This document shows positions 19,719-29,332 of a stretch of DNA of 30,540 nt, in pieces. The position numbers and the translations under genes were made by a program. The notes beneath the pieces were generated by a model. It searched no databases. It was given only the letters and a program-made list of their open reading frames with translations, and had not been told where the DNA came from. Where the stretch lies: NCBI GenBank assembly GCA_000969725.1, contig JXSR01S018669.1. One strand, written 5' to 3'. Each line of letters begins with the position of its first letter. The stretch's first letter is position 1. This DNA is from Ophiothrix spiculata (Eukaryota; Echinodermata; Ophiuroidea; Amphilepidida; Ophiotrichidae).

Positions 19719-19989
19719 TACACGAGAGCTTGGAATGTACATCCATGTACATCACTACACATTCCAGTAGAGATTGTGTCTACACAATGACGCGTGAACC
19801 AGATGTTGATTCAGGCTGCGTATTCAAGTGTGCGCATGTGTTTGGACCTGCACACCATACCTACATGTATACAGAGTTGCTTGTCAACGCGCACTCACTC
19901 GCAGTGTGTGAGACGCACGCACGTATCATGAGTTGGATAATACATGGATGCACATCCCAGGATTCTACATTATCCAAAGCACTCGTGTA
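19719..19989. mobile_element. Imperfect inverted-repeat element (271 bp)
   Basis: The left end TACACGAGAGCTTGGAATGT pairs imperfectly with the right end ACATTATCCAAAGCACTCGT. Second arms carry ACATCCATGTA and its counterpart TACATGGATG. It holds an open frame of 86 codons on the plus strand with no recognisable domain, which I regard as a by-product. Confidence 0.5.
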
Positions 19990-20124
19990 GTTTGCCCCAT
20001 TGCTCAACCCCTTCAGAGAATTCAGAAATATTGTACAGATATAGAATGAAATAATGACGGTATAAGAAAAAAAACATATAACTTCGAAAAGGGATTGCCC
20101 TCCCAAATTAGGATGGAAGGGAAA

Positions 20125-20296
20125 ATATGTGATGACTCACCCCGACAGTGGGGAACTTTGCAAATGCTATCAATTTTGAGTTTATCATTGCATCTGTTAC
20201 AGCATTTTCTAAGCTTTAAAATGACACCTTATTTGCCGAAATTGATCTAGACGATCAAATTTTACAACAGAAAATCTGCTGGAAATTCTTATTATT
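20125..20296 (-). mobile_element. MITE family 1, copy D (reversed, truncated)
   Basis: The start TATGTGATGACTCACCCCGA is the family's right terminus read in reverse. The rest (AAATGACACCTTATTTGCCG and on) is the reverse complement of the core of copies A to C. Similarity stops near AATTCTTATTATT at 20296, so one end is lost. Just beyond, 20369-20420 (GGTTTAAAATGACACTTCGA, GCCCGATTTCCACAAG) is a faint second match to the same core. Confidence 0.8.
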
Positions 20297-20508
20297 CCAG
20301 TCAAGCTCAAACCAGTCGGTGCCAGGTCTTTTCTTACTTCATTTCGTCTCTGCAAAGTTAATGCATAAGGTTTAAAATGACACTTCGATTAACTTTGCCC
20401 GATTTCCACAAGTGAAGTAATGGTCCGTCAAAGTTTGTCATGGAGTAAAAAATGAAACTAAATAAACGCAATAAACGCCACATTATCATTCTGTTGATGG
20501 TCCTCCTT

Positions 20509-20656
20509 AAGGCTCTGTCACACATCACAAAACGTACGAATAACGAACTAATAACGTACACTGGTTTGGTCATTGAAATACATGTATATCGATAACCAAA
20601 CAGTGTACGTTATTAGTACGTTATTCGCACGGTACGGTGATGTGTGACAGAGCCTT
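20509..20656. mobile_element. MITE family 2 (148 bp), complete
   Basis: The perfect 20-bp terminal inverted repeats are AAGGCTCTGTCACACATCAC and its complement (20509-20528, 20637-20656). Pairing continues through GTACGAATAACG and ACTAATAACGTACACTG on the left against the mirrored motifs on the right, so the whole element folds around the centre ACATGTATATCG. No coding capacity. Confidence 0.85.
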
Positions 20657-21791
20657 TATATATGATAATCTTCAATGCTTTAGTTCAGTTTTTCGAAATA
20701 TCAAAGTCAAATCGTTTGGAGGGTATTAATTGCTACCAAACACAAACCCAATTAGGTAAAAAAATCACAAGTCATGGGTGACAGGGGGGCGTTTCATTAC
20801 TTTATAGTATTGCTTTAAACAGGTGATTATAATCGGTATGTTACTGCTCTCTCAAATAATTCTAATCACTATAGGAGTTGCCTTTATCTGCTACACAACA
20901 AGTAAATCACGCCAAAACATGATATGGATTTAGGTTATCATGTTATTGTGATAACTTGATCACAGGAAATGTGAAGTTATGCTTTCACTTGTTCAATTTT
21001 TGTTTTTTACTTATTCTCACTAAAATATTCCCAGTAGTCTTAGAAAGGCAAAACACATCCTGTCCCATCCTGACATATTTGTTAAATATCATATTTCTAT
21101 CTAAAGCACGTCTTGCATTAGTTATCTCTTTTTGAATGCATTATTCTTGTGAGCGAAATGTTTAGTAAAATGGGACATCTTCGATCTTGTTCCAACGGGA
21201 AATTTAGTGGATGCTTAACTATTATTGTGCTATATGCTTTAGTAGCCACATATGATAAGAACAAGTCTTCAATTTGTTTCAAGAAAAAATGCATAGATTT
21301 GACAGAAATATGAGGTTTGTTTTCGTCTATAAATCTTACAAAATGCATACGTTACTGAACAGTTTTCTCCTGTGCTAAAAGGGGTCAAGACATCGAATCA
21401 CAGAATCATGCAAAGGTTGTTATCGTCAATATCTGTCAGAAAGATGCATAGTTGTGTTCCTTTTGGTCGTAAAATAATGCATTCGATAGCATTTGTAAAT
21501 TGGCTTTTGTGCGAATTTGGCCGACAATGCGGTCCATATGTATAATCTTGACCATAATGACACACGGGCGTATTTTGCGTATGAAATTTTCAATTAAAGT
21601 ATATATTCCATGGACATACTGTGCTCCAGACCCATGTTTCTAAGTAAAAAAATTTCCTGCAAAATGCTCCTTAAACTTGGTCCTCCTCCGTCCCAAAGAC
21701 CTATATTGCACATTCAGCATAAACGAAGCATTTTTTATGTTTTAGGAGACACTCGTGTTCATGTTTTATGAGACACATGTGCTTCGTGTAC
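20657..21791. other. Noncoding stretch with a short tandem pair
   Basis: No gene was recognised. Two adjacent diverged units of about 25 bp (ATGTTTTAGGAGACACTCGT and ATGTTTTATGAGACACATGT) lie at about 21737-21786, directly before the foldback at 21792. Confidence 0.45.
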
Positions 21792-22190
21792 GGCAATCTA
21801 CACGGGACTGCAAATCCAGATGAATGCGCATCTTCGTAAGCCGCTTTGCAGTAGATTGTTGCTACACGGGCGTCAGATCCAGATCTGCTGTACAGCACTC
21901 TGCGTAAGTGCGTATAGACCATATCTATAATTGACATAGGGGGCCTACTCCCGCCGTTGATAAGGTATATCCACAGAACCGGACGGGGAATCGGAACTCA
22001 GAACGAGGCCAAGTATGATAAATACACTACTTGCGCTCGCTCTGACTTCCGTTCCCCGTCCGATTCTGTGGATTTACCCCATCAACGGCGGGACTATGTC
22101 AATCGTGCAAGCGGTCTACGGAGATGCGGATCTTAGATCTGGATCTCGGAGATGCGTATGCATCTGGATCTGCACTTCGTGTAGATTGCC
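21792..22190. mobile_element. Large foldback element (399 bp)
   Basis: The ends GGCAATCTACACG (21792-21804) and CGTGTAGATTGCC (22178-22190) are perfect inverted repeats. Arms continue imperfectly through GATCCAGAT motifs, TTGACATAG, CCCGCCGTTGAT and CCACAGAACCGGACGGGGAA on the left, with complements CCCCGTCCGATTCTGTGG, ATCAACGGCGGG and CTATGTCAA on the right. The fold centre is at about 21990-22020. The arms are GC-rich relative to the flanks. Confidence 0.75.
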
Positions 22191-22686
22191 TCATTATTAT
22201 CCAAGAAATAAAAAGGAATATAATTATTTAATGTCCGGTTGTCATAGTTAAAAACGACATACGAAATACGATAAAAGCTTAAGTTTGAAACTTTACATTT
22301 AATTCTGAAATCGATATAGATATGCCGTTCTTGCAATTGTAGCGATGATACGTTTAACCTATTAAGTCTGGAGACGCACCAAAAAAGAATTGTATCAGGA
22401 AATGTTGTTATACGTTCACAAAACTTTAAATTGGGTTAAGGTGATGCCATACAAGAAAAATGATATTTATTCGTGATAGCTTATTTCATCTATGTATTAA
22501 AATGTGTTTCCTTCTCCGTAAAATGATGATTAGGAAGTGAAACAGAAACATGACACGTTGAAAAATATAATCTTGAGTTATCTGACAAAGTAATATGTAT
22601 AGGCTATGTATACGAAAATTGAAGTGCCAAAACAACAATGGAAATATTACCCGTTCATCAAAAATCATATTTTTAAATTAAACATG

Positions 22687-23042
22687 TTAAAGGTGTAGGT
22701 TCCCATTACATTCTCACCCTCAGGGCTCAACCGGAAGTATTGCATTTTTTATAACAAGTGAAAGCTCATATTTTTCTGATTGTAAATCCAAAATTTAACC
22801 TCCAAATTCCAAATAGTTTTTGAGATATAGCAAAAAGTGTAAAGTTAATTGGTATACCTATTTTTCATTTCTTATGTATTTTCATAACAGCCTCATCCCC
22901 AGGGTTACATACTTTGTTTGCCTCTGAAGAGTAAACAAAAAGCAAACTAAGGGTGAAACCCTGCAAAATACATTTCAGAGGTCAAGGTCAATCAGTTAAA
23001 GGTAGATTATACACATGTTAAAATAGGAACCTACACCTTTAA
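22687..23042. mobile_element. TTAA-bounded inverted-repeat element (356 bp)
   Basis: Perfect 17-bp inverted repeats TTAAAGGTGTAGGTTCC (22687-22703) and complement (23026-23042), each outermost in TTAA. The termini share TTAAAGG with the element at 10202-11243, which suggests a related family. The interior is noncoding and includes a TTTGTTTGCCTCTGAAGAG / AAACAAAAAGCAAACT region. Confidence 0.75.
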
Positions 23043-23865
23043 GGACTTCACCTTTTTCGGTATATGTCAAACATCTATATTACAAACTGAGAACTAAACT
23101 TGAATCTGCGATCACCCCACAGTGTACTACAGTAAAAAGAATGTAATCTGCACCCGAGTTTTTACAAAATTATAAAATATAATTATAATGAAATCTAGAA
23201 ATTTGAATCATTTCTCAAAAATTGTGTAGGGTTTACATTTTAAACAGGTTTTTGTCACAAAATACTTGGGGTAATCAGGTACAAGGTAACAATTAGCCTC
23301 CTTTAAATCTATTAGTGTGCAATTGTCATCCATTCATTATACACAATTACACATGTTTGTGAATTATTAGTCTGTTGAAGAGATATTTTAGCTGGTTCTC
23401 ATATAAAGTGTTTTTACGTTATAGTTATAACCTTGAACTAAAATAAGCAAGGAACCATATATATTATTGACTGATCAAGAAAGTTTTCTTTTGTTATGGT
23501 AATTAAATAGGCAGTATATCTATTTGTAACCACTCAACCCCAGAGTGGCGTTTTATTGTTGTTGTAATTTATTTCCAACTTCATCTTTGTCTTTTCCAGG
23601 GCTGGGGTACTTGGGTTTGATTTCGGTAGGTGGGGAATTCGAAGTGCTATCCACAAATTTACCAGTTTTCTATGGAAATTATTTGCGTACATTGTTATGT
23701 AGGCCTACTAAATCAAACAATACTGATTTTGCTAACCATGGTTGAGGCAAAATAATTTTGCACTAAATAGCCCCTCCCAGAGTATCTTAACTATTAAGGA
23801 ATATATTCAGATTTAAATATAAAGTCAATACATGTATATCGATAACATGGTCAATTAAATATAAA
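23043..23865. other. Noncoding stretch
   Basis: No gene was recognised. An open frame at 23545-23745 has no features of a known family. ATACATGTATATCGATAAC at 23829 matches the centre of MITE family 2 and may be a fragment of it. Confidence 0.4.
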
Positions 23866-24200
23866 GGGGGTACTTAGTACAAATGTGGTTTTTATGGGGC
23901 CGAACCGCAAATTCGGGTAGCAAAATCAAGCTCTTCAATAGGCCCTATTTCTCCATGAAATGTGATATTTTGATGCGTGCTCTTTTCAAAAAATTTCAAA
24001 AATGGCACAAATTTGGGCATTTTTAAATAAAATTTGTACCAAAAAAGTGCAAAAGTAGTCAAAAAATAAAAAAAAAAAATTGACCAAGAATCTAGGAAAT
24101 TTAGCAGGCCTCCTTTTTCTTGGAAAATTGGTATTTGGATGGGTGTTTTTTTCAAAATTCCCAGGGGCATGTCCCTACCCAAACCAAACTTTACTACCAC
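23866..24200 (+). mobile_element. G-start/C-end element family, copy 2
   Basis: It starts at GGGGGTACTTA, carries AACCGCAAATTC, and continues to GGAAAATTGGTATTTGGATG and CATGTCCCTACCCAAACC. The same order of motifs is seen in copy 3 (24297 on) and, in part, in the LGR insertion at 15139-15463. Frames on the minus strand are A/T-rich artefacts. The end is approximate. Confidence 0.55.
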
Positions 24201-24296
24201 CTGGGAATATAATAGACATTTGACATAACAAGGAAGTGTAGGCCTAATGCATGTAGAAATGTACAAATTGTGCAGATCATGATTAATGGGATAATA

Positions 24297-24826
24297 GGGG
24301 GGCATATTAATACAAGAAGGTTATGTGGTTCTACCGCAAATTCACTTACTGAAACACGTTTTCCAGATATTTTCTTTGAAAATGGGTCTCAAGTTGGAAC
24401 TGAAATAATCTTTTAAAATGGTTATCTTGGGGCCAGAGAGCGGGAAAATTAGGCTTGAAAAGAGGGTCAAGAGGGGGGCATAATACTCATACCTTCCACC
24501 AATGTAGGTGATCCCCCCCCCCCCAAGGGCTCCGGGTTTTCTGTTACTTTTTCTTTGCAAAATGTACTTCTGACTGGGTTTTCTTTGCACAATTTTCCAA
24601 CATTTTGCTGCAAATTGATTTTGACATTTCTTCTCAAAATGTTAACAAATTCTGTCAAAATAAGAGCAAATTTGGATGGAAAAATTGGATTTTGGATTAA
24701 ATTTGGCTCAAAATGTGAAAGAATTGGTACATGGATGGGTCAATTTTTCTTAAAAATTGGTATGTGTATAGGTGGCTTTCCAAATTTCTCACAGGCACAT
24801 CCCTACCCAAACCAAAATTGAGTCCT
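24297..24826 (+). mobile_element. G-start/C-end element family, copy 3
   Basis: It follows copy 2 by about 100 bp. It shares CTACCGCAAATTC near the start, then AAAAATTGGTATGTGTATAG and CACATCCCTACCCAAACC near the end. A C12 run lies at 24513-24524. It is longer than copy 2, with internal repeats of TTTTTCTTTGCA type. Boundaries are approximate. Confidence 0.55.
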
Positions 24827-25059
24827 CTCCGCGAGTAAGATAAGCTATGCGGTACATTTTCCACATTTTTGTCTAGCCTGAACATACCCTACGCAACATC
24901 GCTGAATCGTAAGGGCCATGGAAACCATGAGAGCAATGGAAAAGAAAAACCTTCCTTTTCACAATTTTAAAGAAGAGAATGATTTAAAAAGAAAAATTGA
25001 AAATATTGTATTGAATAAATATATCTCATCAAGAATATGACACTTACCCTATCCTATAT

Positions 25060-25115
25060 AGCGGGGTGCGAAGCGCGCATCCCCGCTAGTTATAAAAAAA
25101 AAAAAAAAAAAAAAA
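25060..25115. repeat. GC-rich hairpin followed by poly(A)
   Basis: AGCGGGGTGCG and CGCGCATCCCCGCT form a compact inverted repeat (25060-25087) in AT-rich surroundings, followed within ten bases by a run of about 20 A (25095-25115). This may be the 3' end of a retroposed element or a common GC palindrome next to a poly(A) tract. Confidence 0.5.
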
Positions 25116-25454
25116 CAACGAAAATTTGCATAATTGCATATTTAATTGGCAGCCATCTTGGATTTTGGTGATGGATATCAAACTGCAAAAGGTAAGCAAC
25201 CGTAATACTAGGACCTTAACGCAAAGAAACTTTGTAATAATCAATATTTTCCTGAATTTCGTGTAAGTTGTTAAACTTGTTAAAAAATCCAAGTAATGGA
25301 TCATTTACCCATGTGTACAGTACATTATATATGTCAAGGTTAGTAATCGAGCCATCAAGGGTCCTATAAAATGCATTTATATCCATTTAAATGTTTCTGA
25401 CATAAATTTCCTCAAGGATCCTCATCAATATGTTGATATTAGTGAGAGTATTAA

Positions 25455-25565
25455 GATTGCCTGTACACTGGTTTGGTAATGGATATACATGTATTTCAAT
25501 GACCAAACCTGTGTACGTTATTGGTAAGTTATTTGTACGTTTCGTGATGTGTCAGACATCGCCGT
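25455..25565. mobile_element. MITE family 2, partial copy
   Basis: GTACACTGGTTTGGTAATGG, ATACATGTATTTCAATGACC and GTGATGTGTCAGAC match the interior and right end of the element at 20509-20656. The left terminal repeat is missing and the right one is degraded. Further ACGTACGAATAACGTACAC motifs follow at 25578-25592. Confidence 0.65.
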
Positions 25566-25688
25566 ATAGAGCAAAACGTACGAATAACGTACACAAGTTT
25601 CACATATTGAACGTGTGCTATAAACGGACCACCACCGTATAAATAACGAATTAAACGCAAACGGACAGACAGTATGGATAACGTATTC

Positions 25689-25813
25689 AACAACTCACCG
25701 TATCTTCTTATACGGGAGCGCGCCGTTGTTGATTAGTGATGAATCCACAGTAACAACTCACCGTATCTTCTTATACGGGAGCGCGCCGTTGTTGATTAGT
25801 GATGAATCCACAG
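25689..25813. repeat. Near-perfect tandem duplication, period 63 bp
   Basis: Copies at 25689-25750 and 25752-25813 both begin AACAACTCACCGTATCTTCT and end GATGAATCCACAG, with no differences seen, so the duplication is recent. Each unit contains the hairpin CCGTATCTTCTTATACGG and the motif CGTTGTTGATTAGTGATGAA, whose diverged form reappears at 26139-26160. Confidence 0.9.
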
Positions 25814-26060
25814 TTGATATTCAAATAAGCGCGTCACGCATGGCACAGCGTACACGGAGGTGCGTTTACGCAGTGCACCTAAATCGGCGCACTGTTCATC
25901 GCGCTTGGGAACAGTTGAAAACGACAAAGCAACAATCATTTAAAAACTAGCTTTTGTTTCAGATTCTTCAAAGTATTTTTATTGAAATTAGTATCTGTTA
26001 AATTGAAAACATTTAGAATTTAATTCATACGTTTTCATAAAGCTTTTCGTTGTTGAAAGG

Positions 26061-26131
26061 TGCGTCTGTGTATTTTTATCACACTCGGGTGGCTAAAGCC
26101 ACCCTCGCGCGATAAAAAATACGCAGACGCA
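26061..26131. repeat. 71-bp hairpin with GGGTGGCT/AGCCACCC core
   Basis: TGCGTCTGTGTATTTTTATC pairs with GATAAAAAATACGCAGACGC, and inside this GGGTGGCT pairs with AGCCACCC across two A. The outer and inner arms are separated by short unpaired ACACTC and TCGCGC segments. It could be a tiny foldback element or the junction of a larger inverted-repeat element. Confidence 0.75.
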
Positions 26132-26900
26132 TGGATGCATCGTTGTTGATTAGCGATGAACAACTCTGTAGCAGGTTTGAATACCTAATTGAACGTACTT
26201 GTAACGAACACATGACGACCAACAATGCATAAAACAGAACAATAGTGGGATAAAGTATGTCAGGCGTACATATCTTGAAAGAGAAGAAATATCGAGGCAA
26301 AAATAAAAATTGAAAACAAAAAGGGCTAGCAAACAGCACGACATGTAAAAATAGTAGTCCAAAACTGCTGAGACGTGATGAAAACGTACGATTAATAAAA
26401 GGAAGATATGCAGATCACGTACTTTCAATCCCGCTTTCAACAAAATATCACAGACATCTAGAATCCCAAACCGGATTTGACTTGACAAGAACAACATCCA
26501 ATCGTGTCAGAAATGAGAATTTATGAGCGTCATTATGCATGATGTTTTCTTAACATTTGTCAAGATATTATTACATGCCGGAAGTAAACTAACGTACAAA
26601 TGTGTCATATTAGTTAGGTAAAACCCGGCTTAAAAAGCGCCAAGTGGTACGCATGCTTGTAAGAAAAACGTCGAAAAGGGTCGGAATTAGAAAAAGGGGT
26701 GCCTTTTCAGGGTAAGTTTCGACACTAAGGGTCGTCTTTTTACGACATCTTCGACTTTATGGTCTTTTTTTGCTAGTATTGTAAAATTTTAAGAAATACA
26801 ATAGAAAAGGCTGCCAATGTATGCTTTTCATGTTTTTTTTTATGGCACAAATAGTCCTTAAGGCTACGAGCCTTTTAGATGAGCAATAGAGCGGAACCCC
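26132..26900. other. Noncoding stretch
   Basis: Overlapping hydrophobic open frames on the minus strand (26079-26497) show no motif I can assign. I do not call a gene. GGTAAAACCCGGCTTAAAAA near 26618 resembles GGTAAAACCCGGTAAG at 17506. Confidence 0.35.
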
Positions 26901-26901
26901 G

Positions 26902-27058
26902 TGTTTACTGTAAGTTTTTTCCAACTTACACAAAACCGATCATCACAATTTTTGGTGTACATAAGGAATAGAGTCTCTTGGTTATTCATTTATCTTTACT
27001 AGTGATTTCACGTCCTCGATCAACTTCAAAATGGCGTCAGTATGCTACCTCAAAGTGG
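26902..27058 (+). repeat. Dispersed repeat, copy 1 of a direct pair
   Basis: It begins TGTTTACTGTAAGTTTTTTC and includes ATCACAATTTTTGG, GTACATA, AATAGAGTCT and ACTAGTGATTTCACGTCC, ending with AAAATGGCGTC. The same motifs recur in order at 28609-28757, about 1.7 kb away. Confidence 0.75.
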
Positions 27059-27860
27059 TAAACACTACTTTGTCATATATGGTAACATTTGAACCATTTC
27101 CCATAATGCGATTTCGCAGCAATTTGGGTACGTTGAACTATAAAGAGTAATAGTGGAAATACGTAGGTTTTTGAAAATTTTCAATGACATTAAATGGTCG
27201 AGAGTACAATGAATATCAGAGCTTTTTCGTGTTTTCAGACACTGATATTTTCCGTCGCTGAAAATTGCATCAAAGGTTAACTAATGGTTTACCAAAATTC
27301 ACAATTCTCACTTAGAAGACTTCTCATCTTCCTTCGCTAATCATATATACATTTGATGTAAAATTTAACGGATGGTTTAAAATGCCCAAAATGATCAATT
27401 TTGCTGACAAAGTTCAAAATTTCGAAGCAAAAAGACAACATGGTCTTTTGACGACTCAACGTATAAACATGATCATTTTCATGTGTTTTTGACGCCTTTC
27501 ATGCTGCTTCCAAACCTCAAAACGCGGCGGATATGATAAAACAAGCTTTAAACTAATGTTTACTTACATCGCTGACGGAATTTCGTCATTTTGGCGTAAT
27601 ATTCCTGTTTTCCCGTGCTAGATTTCAGTCCTTTACACAAAATGTGAACACACGAGGCCATAGTTTTGCCAGAGTAATTTCCAAATTACCACCCAAACCA
27701 TCCCAACAAAGCAACTTCAATATCGCTTGTTACCAATTGATAGTTAGAAAATCACACTAATTTAGGAGATAAATCCAACAGGTTTGCAACACTAAATGTC
27801 CAGGGTCAATGAAAGACCATTACGTAATTGCCTTGGTACAGGTTTATAATTGCATATTGC

Positions 27861-27979
27861 GACTGATCATTTCAAACGAGCCATAAATGCAGCAAATTCA
27901 ATTTTGAGCTTCAGGACGGTGAAAATTTATGTCAATGTAATATTTTATCGGAATTGATTTTTGGACAGATTAACAATCC
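27861..27979 (+). repeat. Dispersed repeat related to 13755-13868
   Basis: CAAACGAGCCATAAATGCAG, then GGTGAAAATTTATGTCAA and GGACAGATTAACAAT, in the same order and orientation as at 13755. It is followed by a C20 run (27989-28008). Confidence 0.65.
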
Positions 27980-28133
27980 TTCTACATACCCCCCCCCCCC
28001 CCCCCCCCGAATAAAAAAAATTTTTGTACCATGTTAGTCTCACTAGTTGCTTCAAATGCAATATAATCATTGTGCGGGTAATAAACTTTCTTCTCATAAA
28101 TCAAATGAAATTCATTCAAAATCCTAATCATTA

Positions 28134-28423
28134 ACAATGTGGATCACAGACATGACAGATATCATTATTGTCTGTCCAAACCAAATACATCATCTGTTTT
28201 TTGGCAATCCTCGCTTAAAGCAAACCTCTGTCCATTTTATGTACATTTGTAGTCATATTTCCACAGTTATTGATAAAAAGAGTGTGTGTTTTGTTTCTCC
28301 TTGAACTTGCTTACGGTGCTTTAAGCCAACATCACTGTCTAAGTATAATGTATTTTAACATTTACAATGTGGATCACAGACATGACAGAAATGATTATTG
28401 TCTAGACATCCAAACCAAATACA
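28134..28423 (+). repeat. Two-copy direct repeat, period 230 bp
   Basis: ACAATGTGGATCACAGACAT followed by GACAGA, ATTATTGTCT and CCAAACCAAATACA occurs at 28134-28192 and 28364-28423. An open frame of 62 codons crosses the second copy but has no recognisable features. Confidence 0.8.
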
Positions 28424-28608
28424 CCCTTTATGTTTTTTCAGTAATTATCAAACTTTAAGTGAAGTCATGAATGAGATGTGCTTGTCTTCTCTTGACTTAA
28501 TAGGATTGAATGTTCATGTTTTTAATTTCGTATTAAGGCAACTGCGATAAAAAAAAATCAAATGGGCAAAAGATAAACCTAAAAATGTATCGCTCGGCTG
28601 AATGTCAT

Positions 28609-28757
28609 GTTTACTGTAAGTTTTTACCTACTTACACCTATCAGAATATCACAATTTTTGGCGTACATATTTAATAGAGTCTTTAGTTTATACATAGAAC
28701 TTTACTAGTGATTTCACGTCCATTATCAAGGTCAAAATGACGCCTAAAGACTACTTG
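28609..28757 (+). repeat. Dispersed repeat, copy 2 of a direct pair
   Basis: It matches 26902-27058 (TGTTTACTGTAAGTTTTTAC, ATCACAATTTTTGGCGTACA, ACTAGTGATTTCACGTCC). The pair spans about 1.85 kb, including the repeat at 27861 and the pair at 28134. These could be the two ends of a degraded larger element or two independent insertions. Confidence 0.75.
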
Positions 28758-29149
28758 ACCCATTTTCGCCGAAACCTCATAATTTCACGATGTTCGAACA
28801 ATTCGACTGGTTTCAAATTTTGACAGATTGTAGGCTTGATACTTTCTTATTGAATTACAAACAATATTTTATAAATATGCTGAGTTGATTTTGAATGATA
28901 ATGTAACAAACCCGCGTTGTTTTGCCCTCAAAATCCGGACGTGAATTACGACTCTGAGTTCGCCCTGTTTGAGCTGTGAATTGCCTGTTTTAAGTATCTA
29001 CATTATCAACATTTTGTCTGATATACGCATTTGCATAATTTACTTACAAATTGAGCATTCAAATGAGGCAAAAATTGCAATTTTTATGTAAACAAAAGAA
29101 AAATACGGCATTCTAATGTTTATGTTTAGATTTTAGTTCACGATCTCAA

Positions 29150-29332
29150 CGCTGCCTTGATAGCTCAGCGGTAGATCCCTCGCTTCGTATTGCATGACTA
29201 ACCCCTGCCATAATCCATGGTTCGAGTCTCCGCAAAGGAGTGGTAACTATTTATCTTTTCATGATTAAAAATAGTTAGTATTCACATTTTCCTGAGCAGA
29301 TGGATCACTTTACCCTTAATATGTCCGAATCT
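29150..29332 (+). repeat. tRNA-derived SINE, copy 2
   Basis: The head reads TGCCTTGATAGCTCAGCGGT, a clear box A, with box B GGTTCGAGTCTCC at 29219-29231. The body GTTAGTATTCACATTTTCCT and GAGCAGATGG matches copy 1 at 4633-4815 on the opposite strand. The distance between box A and box B, and the head and body lengths, agree in the two copies. The acceptor stem does not close as in a real tRNA. Confidence 0.82.

Noticed and set aside
26079-26497. Overlapping hydrophobic minus-strand frames that might suggest a membrane protein
   Set aside because: Two frames overlap in different phases, neither has a receptor or transporter motif, and the composition is explained by T-rich DNA.
26902-28757. 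LTR retrotransposon with 150-bp LTRs
   Set aside because: Repeats start TG but lack CA ends and a target duplication, and no gag/pol-like coding is present between them.
29150-29235. Possible functional tRNA gene
   Set aside because: Box A and box B are good, but the acceptor and anticodon stems do not pair, and the same head plus a non-tRNA body occurs at 4633-4815, so it is a SINE.
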